DNA from: Gardnerella vaginalis
Lineage (GTDB): Bacteria > Actinomycetota > Actinomycetes > Actinomycetales > Bifidobacteriaceae
DNA length: 56,119 nt
Reading direction: 5' to 3'
Assembly: GCA_946997215.1 (NCBI GenBank)
Contig: CAMPUL010000007.1
Coordinates: 1 to 56,119 of the forward strand
The translations under genes and the position numbers were made by a program. This document shows positions 9,093 through 15,818 of the stretch, one piece after another. The notes beneath the pieces are model-generated. The model saw only the letters and a program-made list of their open reading frames with translations, did not search any database and was not told the origin of the DNA. The number at the start of each line of letters is the position of its first letter. Positions within the stretch are counted from its first letter, which is position 1.

Positions 9093-10238
9093 ATGGTTAA
9101 TAAAGCAATTGAGCCTACCGAAAACGGGGTTCGGCGTTCAATTAGCAATGCGCGCACAATAGTCGTAAAAGTGGGGTCTAGCTCGCTAACTTCGCAAAAT
9201 GGTCACTTAGATGTGCAAAAGCTGCGCTCGCTAGTAGATGCCATTAGTCGCACGCAAATTAACGGCGCGCATGTTGTGCTTGTGTCTTCTGGCGCAATCG
9301 CAGCAGGATTCGGGCTGCTCGGCTTTGATTCTAGGCCAAAAGACGTTCCAACGCAGCAAGCTACGGCTTCGGTTGGTCAGGGCTTGCTTATGGCGCAATA
9401 CGAGCAAGCTTTTGCAAAATATGGCCTAAAAGTAGGGCAAATGCTGCTAACGGCAGACGTTACTATTTCGCCGTCTCGCTATCGCAATGCTCAACGCACA
9501 ATGCTTAGGCTGCTGGAATTAGGCGTTGTGCCAATCGTAAACGAAAACGATGCTTTGTCTAGTAACGAAATACGTTTTGGAGATAACGATAGGCTGGCGG
9601 CGCTTGTTGCAAACATTGTTCGCGCAGATGCGCTGGTTCTTTTAACAGACGTTGACGCGCTTTACACGGCTCCGCCTAGTGAGCCAGGTGCTAAGAGAAT
9701 TGGCTTTGTTGCAGATGTTACGCGCGCGCTAGACGATATTAAAGTTGGCGAAAGCGGATCGGGCGTTGGCACAGGCGGAATGGTAACCAAGATGGATGCG
9801 GCGCATATTGCTGCTGTTTCTGGAATCCCAACGCTTTTGACGTGTGCTAGTAACGCGGAGAGTGCGCTAGCTGGCGATTCTGTTGGAACCGTTTTTGCGC
9901 CACTAAACTCGCGCGCGTCTTCTAGAAGACTTTGGATTGGTTTTGCGTCTAATCCGCATGGCGCGATTATTGTAGATTCTGGTGCTGCTGCAGCCGTTTG
10001 CGCAGGGCGAGCAAGCCTGTTGGCTGCTGGAATCGTAGGGGTTACTGGCGATTTTTGTGCGAGCGACCCAGTGTGGATTGATGATGAGCATGGAAACCAC
10101 TTAGCCAAAGGGCTAGTTGCATTTGATTCAGACGAGATACCGCAGGTAATGGGTCTTACTACGGACGATTTAGAGGCCACTTTGGGGCGGCAATACGCGC
10201 ATCCTGTGGTTCATCGCGACAATCTTGTGCTTTTATAA
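9093..10238 (+). CDS. proB: Glutamate 5-kinase
   Basis: 381 residues. It phosphorylates L-glutamate with ATP, the first step of proline synthesis, in the cytoplasm. The amino-acid kinase domain (about 20-270) shows VVKVGSSSLT at the nucleotide site, LVSSGAIAAGFG, the substrate-binding VNENDALSSNEIRFGDND, and GTGGMVTKMDAA. A C-terminal PUA domain (about 295-375) contains GAIIVDSGAAAAV and a DEIPQVMG stretch. The start is ten bases after the obg stop, so the two are cotranscribed, an order common in actinobacteria. The Shine-Dalgarno (GGAGAG inside the obg end) is rather distant. Confidence 0.97.
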   Translation: MVNKAIEPTENGVRRSISNARTIVVKVGSSSLTSQNGHLDVQKLRSLVDAISRTQINGAHVVLVSSGAIAAGFGLLGFDSRPKDVPTQQATASVGQGLLMAQYEQAFAKYGLKVGQMLLTADVTISPSRYRNAQRTMLRLLELGVVPIVNENDALSSNEIRFGDNDRLAALVANIVRADALVLLTDVDALYTAPPSEPGAKRIGFVADVTRALDDIKVGESGSGVGTGGMVTKMDAAHIAAVSGIPTLLTCASNAESALAGDSVGTVFAPLNSRASSRRLWIGFASNPHGAIIVDSGAAAAVCAGRASLLAAGIVGVTGDFCASDPVWIDDEHGNHLAKGLVAFDSDEIPQVMGLTTDDLEATLGRQYAHPVVHRDNLVLL

Positions 10239-10260
10239 TCTTCTATTTGCTAATCGATTT

Positions 10261-10516
10261 GCGCGACGACCTGCCTTTTCGCTTAAAGCGTAGCGCGAAT
10301 CGACGATTTCGAGCTGCATAATGCGCGAGAAATCACCTCGATTCGCTGAGCCGCTCAAACGTAAAGTCCAGTGGACTTTACGTGCGGCGAAGACGTTAGC
10401 GCGCTTAGACCGCGCTAACGATTTTCCAATTCGGAGCGCTGAGCTTGCTTAAGGTTGAAAGCACACCGTGCTTTCAACGCAAGCGAAGACGTTCGCGCGC
10501 TTAGACCGCGCGAACG
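10261..10516. repeat. Family B multi-hairpin repeat, two tandem units
   Basis: Unit 2a (10261-10420): GCGCGACGACCTGCC start, a diverged H1 region, H2 with ACGTAAAGTCCA/TGGACTTTACGT (10359-10383), and H3 with GTTAGCGCG/CGCGCTAAC. Unit 2b (10428-10516): the box AATTCGGAGCGCTGAGC, H2 with outer GCTTGC (10443-10448)/GCAAGC (10479-10484) and inner GTTGAAAGCAC/GTGCTTTCAAC, and H3 with GTTCGCGCG/CGCGCGAAC. About 66 bases around H2-H3 of unit 2a are identical to 49838-49905. Together with the family C repeat this fills most of the 545-base gene-free stretch between proB and the aminotransferase. Confidence 0.85.
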
Positions 10517-10617
10517 AAACACCTTTACGGATAGCTTATGAACGTTAATATTCTAAGGCTTTAGGATGGCGCTATTTATTGCTCGTAGAGAAATACATCA
10601 AACCTTCTGAATGTCTA

Positions 10618-10733
10618 GAACAATTGCGTAGCTTTCATCACCGAGATTCTCGATTTTTCTTGCTGCTTCAGCGAATCACCATTTCATGCTGAGGTTCGCT
10701 TCATCCGCTGCGAAAAATCTCGAATCTCTACCC
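10618..10733. repeat. Palindromic intergenic repeat, family C, copy 1
   Basis: It begins GAACAATTGCGTA and contains a long interrupted inverted repeat. GAGATTC (10643-10649) pairs with GAATCTC (10722-10728), TTTTTC (10654-10659) with GAAAAA (10712-10717), and AGCGAA (10670-10675) with TTCGCT (10695-10700). The second copy is at 14733-14852. The inner stem differs between copies by matched changes on both arms. Confidence 0.85.
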
Positions 10734-10770
10734 AATTTATGCGCAAACGCGGGAAATAACGTGTAATGGC

Positions 10771-10776
10771 TAAACT
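10771..10776 (+). promoter_or_regulatory. -10 box placed for a leaderless aminotransferase mRNA
   Basis: TAAACT ends seven bases before the ATG at 10784, and no Shine-Dalgarno is seen. The predicted transcript start coincides with the ATG. No clear -35 box is present. Confidence 0.45.
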
Positions 10777-10783
10777 GTAGAGT

Positions 10784-12109
10784 ATGGCAGAAAATATCGC
10801 AGCAAATATGGCAGCAAACGAGTCGCAGATCGCAGAAAATGCATCGCAAATCGCAGAAAGTGCATCGCAAATCGCAGCAAATATATCAAACTCCCAATGG
10901 CGCTCTATGAGCAATCGCATTAACAAAGTCGCTCCAAGCGCAACGCTTGCTGTAGATGGCAAAGCGAAAGCGATGAAAGCCGCAGGAATCGACGTTATTA
11001 GCTTCGGCGCAGGTGAACCTGATTTTCCAACGCCGCTCTACATTGTAGAAGCCGCAGCCGCCGCGTGCAAAGATCCAAAAAACTACAAGTACACAGCTAC
11101 GGCTGGCCTTCCAGAGCTGCGCGAGGCGATTGCGCACAAAGTTAAGCGCGATTCTGGCTACGATGTTTCCCCAAATCAAGTTGTTGTAACGAATGGCGGA
11201 AAACAGGCTGTTTACGAAGCATGTCAGATTTTGCTAAACGATGGCGACGAAGTTATAATCCCAGCGCCATATTGGACAAGCTACCCAGAGGCGGTAAAAC
11301 TTGCAGGCGGCGTGCCAGTGGCGGTTATGTCTGGCGCGGATCGCGGTTTTGAGCCAGATATTGATGCGATTGAGGCGGCTCGCACACCGCGCACGCGTGC
11401 GATTATTGTAACTTCGCCTTCTAATCCAACAGGCGCTATTTGGAGCGCGGAAACGATTCGCGCGATTGGCGAATGGGCTGTAAAACACCATATTTGGGTG
11501 CTTTCTGACGAGATTTACGAGCACTTGCATTACGACGGCGTAAAAACTTCGTACATTGGCGTGGAAGTGCCAGAAGTGCGCGACCAGCTGCTTGTTTTGA
11601 ATGGCGTTGCAAAAACTTACGCAATGCCAGGTTGGCGTGTTGGCTGGATGGTTGCGCCGCTTGAGGCGGCAAAAGCCGCGATTAAGCTTCAAAGCCACAT
11701 GACGTCTAACGTTTCCAATATTTCGCAGCGCGCAGCTCTTGCAGCAGTCGGCGGGCCATTAGACGAAGTTGCAAAAATGCGCGATTCCTTCGACGCTCGT
11801 CGCAAGGCGATTGTGCAAGCGCTAAACAGCATGCAAGGCGTGACTTGCCCTTTGTCACACGGCGCTTTCTACGCGTTTGCAAATGTTGAGGCGCTGCTTA
11901 ATCGCCCGTTGGGCAAGGATTCTAAGATTCCAGGCACATCGTCTGTGCTCGCGCAAATGCTTCTTGACGAAGCGCATGTTGCTGCTGTTCCTGGCGAGGC
12001 TTTTGGCGCGCCTGGCTACTTGCGATTCTCGTGCGCTTTGGCGGATAGTCAACTTGCAGAGGGCATGAGGCGCATGAAGCAGTGGATTGAAGGCGGCAGC
12101 GCGTTTTAA
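10784..12109 (+). CDS. aspC: Pyridoxal-phosphate aspartate aminotransferase (class I)
   Basis: 441 residues. It transfers an amino group between aspartate and 2-oxoglutarate in the cytoplasm. Fold type I features include SFGAGEPDFPTP near the N-terminus, SPSNPTGAIW, YGVK-type DEIYEHL, and the Schiff-base lysine in NGVAKTYAMPGWRVGW (Lys277). The normal family start corresponds to the Met at 10907 (MSNRINKVAPSATLA). The reading from 10784 adds 41 residues made of three 7-residue repeats (ESQIAEN, ASQIAES, ASQIAAN), coded by a 21-bp tandem repeat at 10820-10882. The 10784 start is preferred because a -10 box lies just upstream and no Shine-Dalgarno precedes 10907, but this needs protein data. 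Substrate specificity within the family is not certain. Confidence 0.85.
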   Translation: MAENIAANMAANESQIAENASQIAESASQIAANISNSQWRSMSNRINKVAPSATLAVDGKAKAMKAAGIDVISFGAGEPDFPTPLYIVEAAAAACKDPKNYKYTATAGLPELREAIAHKVKRDSGYDVSPNQVVVTNGGKQAVYEACQILLNDGDEVIIPAPYWTSYPEAVKLAGGVPVAVMSGADRGFEPDIDAIEAARTPRTRAIIVTSPSNPTGAIWSAETIRAIGEWAVKHHIWVLSDEIYEHLHYDGVKTSYIGVEVPEVRDQLLVLNGVAKTYAMPGWRVGWMVAPLEAAKAAIKLQSHMTSNVSNISQRAALAAVGGPLDEVAKMRDSFDARRKAIVQALNSMQGVTCPLSHGAFYAFANVEALLNRPLGKDSKIPGTSSVLAQMLLDEAHVAAVPGEAFGAPGYLRFSCALADSQLAEGMRRMKQWIEGGSAF

Positions 12110-12252
12110 GCGTTGCAGCGCGTTTTCACTAGGCGGCAGCGCGTTTTGCACACGCGGAAAAATCGCCAGCAACCGCGCATTTAGCGACACTCGCTAATCA
12201 TAATAAAAACCCTTAAATCTTGCCCTTCCGCTATCATGAATATTCGGCGGTT

Positions 12253-12281
12253 TTGCCAAGTCAACCTTTTTAAGGTATGAT
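12253..12281 (+). promoter_or_regulatory. Promoter of tRNA-Trp-secE-nusG
   Basis: TTGCCA (12253-12258), a 17-base spacer, and TATGAT (12276-12281). The transcript would begin about 8-9 bases before the mature tRNA. Confidence 0.8.
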
Positions 12282-12295
12282 TAGCAAGTTCACCT

Positions 12296-12371
12296 AGGGA
12301 TGTGGCGCAATTGGTAGCGCAACGGTCTCCAAAACCGTAGGTTGTGGGTTCGAGTCCCGCCGTCCCTGCCA
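12296..12371 (+). tRNA. trnW: tRNA-Trp (anticodon CCA)
   Basis: AGGGATG pairs with CGTCCCT in the acceptor stem. The anticodon loop is CTCCAAA with anticodon CCA, between ACGGT/ACCGT stems. The T arm is GTGGG TTCGAGT CCCGC. The 3' CCA is encoded. It lies 38 bases before secE and likely shares its transcript, a common bacterial arrangement. Confidence 0.97.
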
Positions 12372-12409
12372 GTTTTATTGTTAACAATTTTCAAACGAAG
12401 GATTCAAGC

Positions 12410-12625
12410 ATGGCCAAGGCAAAAGAGAAGAAGCCAAATTTGTTCATGCGTATTGGCATGTTCATTAAGCAAACTATTGACGAGACGCGCAAAGTCGTAG
12501 CTCCACACGGCAAAGAGTTGTTTGCTTGGTCAGCTTCCGTGTTTATTTTTGTTATTTTCTTGATGGTTTTTGTCACTGTTATGGACTTTGGTTTAGGCAA
12601 GTCCGTTATGTGGCTGTTTGGCTGA
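12410..12625 (+). CDS. secE: Preprotein translocase subunit SecE
   Basis: 71 residues. It is the small essential subunit of the SecYEG channel. A charged cytoplasmic N-terminus (MAKAKEKKPN) leads to an amphipathic segment with FIKQTIDETRKVVAPHGKEL, the family signature, and then one transmembrane helix (about residues 42-66). The start has GAAGGA seven bases upstream; a longer in-frame reading begins inside the tRNA and is rejected. nusG follows after 28 bases. Confidence 0.95.
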   Translation: MAKAKEKKPNLFMRIGMFIKQTIDETRKVVAPHGKELFAWSASVFIFVIFLMVFVTVMDFGLGKSVMWLFG

Positions 12626-12653
12626 TTTCGACGAATTTTGAGGGTGTGCAAAT

Positions 12654-13481
12654 ATGACTGACGAGTTGAATCTCGAAAATGTTGAATCCGTAGATAATTC
12701 TGTAGAGAATCTAGATAATCTTGCGAATTTAGACGCATCTGCCGATGTGTTGGATGAGCATGAGCATGCTGATTCTACGGTTGCTGGCGATTTGCCAGTG
12801 GAAAATAACGTTGATTCTGCCGATTCCGCTGATTCTGCCGACTCTGCAGACGTAGACCCTACAGACGCTGGCGCAGCCGCTGTTGCTGAATTCTCCAAGA
12901 CTTTGCGAACTCTTGAAGGCAAGTGGTACGTTCTTCACACCTACTCTGGCTACGAGAAGCGCGTTAAAACTAACGTTGAATCCCGCGTTCAAAGCTTTGG
13001 TTTGGAAGATAAGATTTTCCAGATTGAAGTTCCAATGGAAGAAGTCGAAAAGCACACAGACAAGGGCAAGAAGGTTATTACTCGCGTGCGCGTTCCAGGA
13101 TATGTGCTTATTCGCATGTGGCCAGACGAAAATGCTCGCCGCATTGTGCGCGAGACTGAAGGCGTTACTGGTTTTGTTGGCCCATCTAAGGAGCCAGCGC
13201 CTCTTAGCCGCAAGGAAGTTATTGATATGATGGCTCCTATGATTGCGTCTGAGGCGTTGAAGAAGGCTGGAGATAAGCCTGCTGCCGCTCGTAAGCGTAC
13301 TGTTGAGGTTGCTTACAAGGTTGGCGATCAAGTTACAGTTACCGACGGCCCATTTGCAACTATGGCTGCCGTTGTTTCGGACGTAGATCCTACAACGCAA
13401 AAGCTTACGGTTCTTGTTTCTATCTTTGGCAGAGAGACTCCTGTGGAGCTTGGCTTTAACCAAGTAGAGCCTATTGTTTGA
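12654..13481 (+). CDS. nusG: Transcription termination/antitermination protein NusG with acidic N-terminal extension
   Basis: 275 residues. Residues 1 to about 80 form an acidic low-complexity extension, including four DSA units, typical of actinobacterial NusG. The NGN domain follows (about 85-195: [37 protein letters not shown]) and binds RNA polymerase. A C-terminal KOW domain (about 220-275) contains [16 protein letters not shown] and connects to Rho or ribosomal S10. secE lies just upstream. The usual next genes rplK-rplA are absent here and birA follows instead. Confidence 0.97.
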   Translation: MTDELNLENVESVDNSVENLDNLANLDASADVLDEHEHADSTVAGDLPVENNVDSADSADSADSADVDPTDAGAAAVAEFSKTLRTLEGKWYVLHTYSGYEKRVKTNVESRVQSFGLEDKIFQIEVPMEEVEKHTDKGKKVITRVRVPGYVLIRMWPDENARRIVRETEGVTGFVGPSKEPAPLSRKEVIDMMAPMIASEALKKAGDKPAAARKRTVEVAYKVGDQVTVTDGPFATMAAVVSDVDPTTQKLTVLVSIFGRETPVELGFNQVEPIV

Positions 13482-13571
13482 TAGCTATTTCTTCGATAGC
13501 TGTTGTTTAATAGGTTTAGGCTGTTTAGGCTTTTAGGCGATTTTAATAGATTTTAAGGGATTTAATTCTCG

Positions 13572-14486
13572 ATGAATTTTATCTTTTTAGACTTGGTCGA
13601 TTCTACGCAAAATATTGCGCGAAAAGAGCTTATTGATTGCGATTTTGAAAGCTCTTCAATCTTGAATCCGCTTGTTTGTGCGATTATTGCAAACAATCAA
13701 AGCGCTGGCAGAGGCCGTCTTGGTCGCAAGTGGGTTAGCGAATCGGGGCAAAGTTTTCTAGCGTCTTATGGTGCTGTTTTGCCAAAAAGCGTTGTTATGG
13801 ATTCAAAATACAACGGTTGGCTGCCTATGATTGCAGGACTTTGCGCAAGAGACGCGTTGATTGGCGCGCTTAAAGAAGTTGGTGCGCGCAAAATCGCAGA
13901 AGCCAGCGAAGTCGGAGAAGTCGAAAGTAAAATTTGCGATTTTGGTCAAGAAATAAAAATCAAGTGGCCAAATGATATTTTTATTGGCGATTGCAAAGAA
14001 GGCGGAATTTTAACCGAAATCGCAGCACTTGCGAATCATGACTCTTCTGCAAATCATGACTTTTCGCAACAAAATATTGGTGTGATTTTCGGAATCGGCC
14101 TTAATCTTAATGTGCCTAAAAGCAATCTTCCAATCGAAAAAGCAACATCTTTACAAATGCATTACGCGAATCTTCCAAATGCGATGCAATTAAGGGATAT
14201 TATTGCTAAGCGTTTAGCGCAAAACTTAAATAGTAGACTAGCGAGTTTTGTGCAAAATCCTGCAGAAAGCGCATTGTGTGTGCGTAAGGAAGTTAGCGCG
14301 GTTTGCTGGACTCTTGGGCGCAAAGTTAGTGTGTATGCACCAGACGTTAATAGCGAGTTAAACAACAGTGAATGCGTAGAAGGCGTTGCGCAGAGCATTA
14401 CTGATGATGCTTCGCTTTTGATTCTTAAAGACTCGGGAGAATCTGCGATTGTGCACACGGGCGATGTGTGCGCGCTTAGTGTTTGA
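13572..14486 (+). CDS. birA: Biotin-[acyl-CoA carboxylase] ligase, regulator domain absent
   Basis: 304 residues. It activates biotin as biotinyl-AMP and joins it to the carrier lysine of AccBC. The catalytic domain shows DSTQNIARK, SAGRGRLGRKW (adenylate/biotin loop), KIKWPNDIFIGDCKEGGILTE and GIGLNLNVP. A small C-terminal SH3-like domain occupies about residues 245-304. No helix-turn-helix precedes the catalytic domain, so it is a monofunctional ligase rather than a BirA repressor. Its position beside bioY and accBC-accD makes a coherent biotin-use cluster. AAGGGA lies ten bases before the ATG. Confidence 0.93.
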   Translation: MNFIFLDLVDSTQNIARKELIDCDFESSSILNPLVCAIIANNQSAGRGRLGRKWVSESGQSFLASYGAVLPKSVVMDSKYNGWLPMIAGLCARDALIGALKEVGARKIAEASEVGEVESKICDFGQEIKIKWPNDIFIGDCKEGGILTEIAALANHDSSANHDFSQQNIGVIFGIGLNLNVPKSNLPIEKATSLQMHYANLPNAMQLRDIIAKRLAQNLNSRLASFVQNPAESALCVRKEVSAVCWTLGRKVSVYAPDVNSELNNSECVEGVAQSITDDASLLILKDSGESAIVHTGDVCALSV

Positions 14487-14500
14487 TACAAACGTGGGCG

Positions 14501-14519
14501 CGCTGTAACGCGCGAACGG
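14501..14519. repeat. Fragment of family B repeat (H3 hairpin)
   Basis: GCGCGCTGTAACGCGCGAAC matches the H3 region of copy 1 at about 7293-7312 and lies just after the birA stop. Confidence 0.7.
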
Positions 14520-14537
14520 TTTTCCTCGCCTAGTGTT

Positions 14538-14726
14538 GTAGGAGGGCTGGGTGTTTCTTGTCTCACAACGCTCCGCCTCTTACGTGTTGTCTAGCGTTGC
14601 GGTTGTTCCGATTTGGCTTTGATTTTGTTTTTGGTTTAAGTTTGTTTGTAGGCGTGTGTCATTGGGTTGTTTGGTATCGGCTGCCGCTCTTATACTGTTC
14701 GACCAAGAATCACCCAGCCCTCTTAC
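14538..14726. mobile_element. Possible MITE-like element with 23-bp terminal inverted repeats
   Basis: Positions 14538-14560 and 14704-14726 are inverted copies with 21 of 23 bases matching (core GAGGGCTGGGTG / CACCCAGCCCTC). The 143-base centre has no open reading frame of note. CCTCTTACGTG also occurs directly at about 14576-14586 and 14719-14729. No clear target-site duplication is visible, so mobility is not shown. A large stem-loop is the other reading. Confidence 0.4.
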
Positions 14727-14732
14727 GTGATT

Positions 14733-14852
14733 GAACAATTGCGTATTGCTTAATCGCCTGAGATTCTCGATTTTTCTTCTTCATTCGATGAATCACCATC
14801 AAAGATGCTGAGGTTCATCTCATTCAGTGCGAAAAATCTCGAATCTCTACCT
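14733..14852. repeat. Palindromic intergenic repeat, family C, copy 2
   Basis: It begins GAACAATTGCGTA as in copy 1 and carries GAGATTC/GAATCTC (14760-14766 / 14841-14847), TTTTTC/GAAAAA, and the inner stem GATGAA (14787-14792) with TTCATC (14814-14819). In copy 1 this inner stem is AGCGAA/TTCGCT, so both arms changed together. Confidence 0.85.
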
Positions 14853-14910
14853 AGTTTGCGCTCCGACCTGCCTGAGCGCGAAAATGAGTCAAAGTGATCT
14901 TGCTTTTGAT

Positions 14911-14942
14911 AAAAAAGGCCGCAGCGACGAGACTGCGGCCTT
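14911..14942 (-). terminator. Rho-independent terminator of bioY
   Basis: AAGGCCGCAG (14915-14924) and CTGCGGCCTT (14933-14942) form a perfect 10-bp stem with an 8-base loop. On the minus strand it is followed by six T residues (A run 14911-14916). Confidence 0.93.
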
Positions 14943-14970
14943 AGAATAGTTAGCGCGTTACGCTTGCGAT

Positions 14971-15000
14971 TAATCACGCATAATCACGCATAATCACGCA
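14971..15000. repeat. Three tandem 10-bp repeats beside bioY
   Basis: TAATCACGCA occurs three times in tandem, followed by looser ATCACGC/CACGCTT variants up to the bioY stop codon. Confidence 0.9.
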
Positions 15001-15020
15001 TTACGCATCACGCTTCACGA

Positions 15021-15668
15021 TCACGCGTTGCGCTTAAATGCGCCATATAATCCTGCGTAAGCTGCGCTAGCGATTGCAGCTTTAATAATGTCACCCACAA
15101 TAAAGCCAGTAGAAGCCACAGCGATTGCCGACAAAGGCAGGTGCATCATAAGCGACTGGCCTACAAATCCAAATGCGTAAATCACAAGCGAACCAACAAC
15201 GGATGCTGCAAAATACGCGCCAAATCGTGCAAATTTCTTAGCAACAGAATCCTCTGGCATAGCAGCATTAACAACGCCTTCGAGCGCAGACTTTACAAGC
15301 GCAATCGCAGCCACGCCAAATACGAATCCAACAAGGAATCCAACGCTAGGGCCTGCAAAAGCCACAACGCCACTCTTTCCGCCTGCAAACACTGGCATTC
15401 CAGCAGCGCCAATCGCAAGGTACATAAGCACAGAGCTAACGGCCTGGCGCCAAGTCAAAGTAAGACCTGCTAAAGCCAAAACCAAAGTTTGCAAAGTCAC
15501 AGGAACAGGAGTTCCAGGAATTGGCAATGCGCCAGCCATAGTGGCAGCGCTAATAAGCACGGCAAACAAAAATGCCTTAGCAAATGGAACAGCTAAGCGC
15601 GTAACGTCAAAAGCCTTAGATGCAACTGCGCCAGAGTTTGCGCTAGAGTTCGATTCAAAATTAGCCAC
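15021..15668 (-). CDS. bioY: Biotin transporter BioY (ECF S component)
   Basis: 215 residues from a GTG (15666-15668) that has AAAGAAGGA five bases upstream. A longer reading to 15707 is less likely. BioY captures biotin in the membrane, alone or with an energy-coupling module. Features are six hydrophobic segments and the family motifs GALPIPGTPVPVTLQTL, YLAIGAAGMPVFAGG and GPSVGFLVGFV. No bioM/bioN genes are next to it, so it may use a shared ECF module or act alone. It is divergent from accBC and downstream of birA on the opposite strand. Confidence 0.93.
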   Translation of the reverse strand: MANFESNSSANSGAVASKAFDVTRLAVPFAKAFLFAVLISAATMAGALPIPGTPVPVTLQTLVLALAGLTLTWRQAVSSVLMYLAIGAAGMPVFAGGKSGVVAFAGPSVGFLVGFVFGVAAIALVKSALEGVVNAAMPEDSVAKKFARFGAYFAASVVGSLVIYAFGFVGQSLMMHLPLSAIAVASTGFIVGDIIKAAIASAAYAGLYGAFKRNA

Positions 15669-15803
15669 GATATCCTTCTTTCGTATTGTTTTTCGTTGCT
15701 GAATCAAAGATTAGACAAGAATTGGGCAGCGCGCGTTGGAGAAGTTTACAAAAAATCGCATAATGTTTTGTTCAAATTCACGGATACTATAAGCCAAATT
15801 TCC

Positions 15804-15809
15804 TATAAC
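15804..15809 (+). promoter_or_regulatory. -10 box of accBC, probably leaderless
   Basis: TATAAC ends nine bases before the ATG at 15819. No Shine-Dalgarno is seen between them. A second possible box, TACTAT, lies near 15786. Confidence 0.45.
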
Positions 15810-15818
15810 TTGTAACGT

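Noticed and set aside
12344..12409. SecE extension beginning inside tRNA-Trp
   Set aside because: It would require translation of tRNA sequence, and a good ribosome site precedes 12410.
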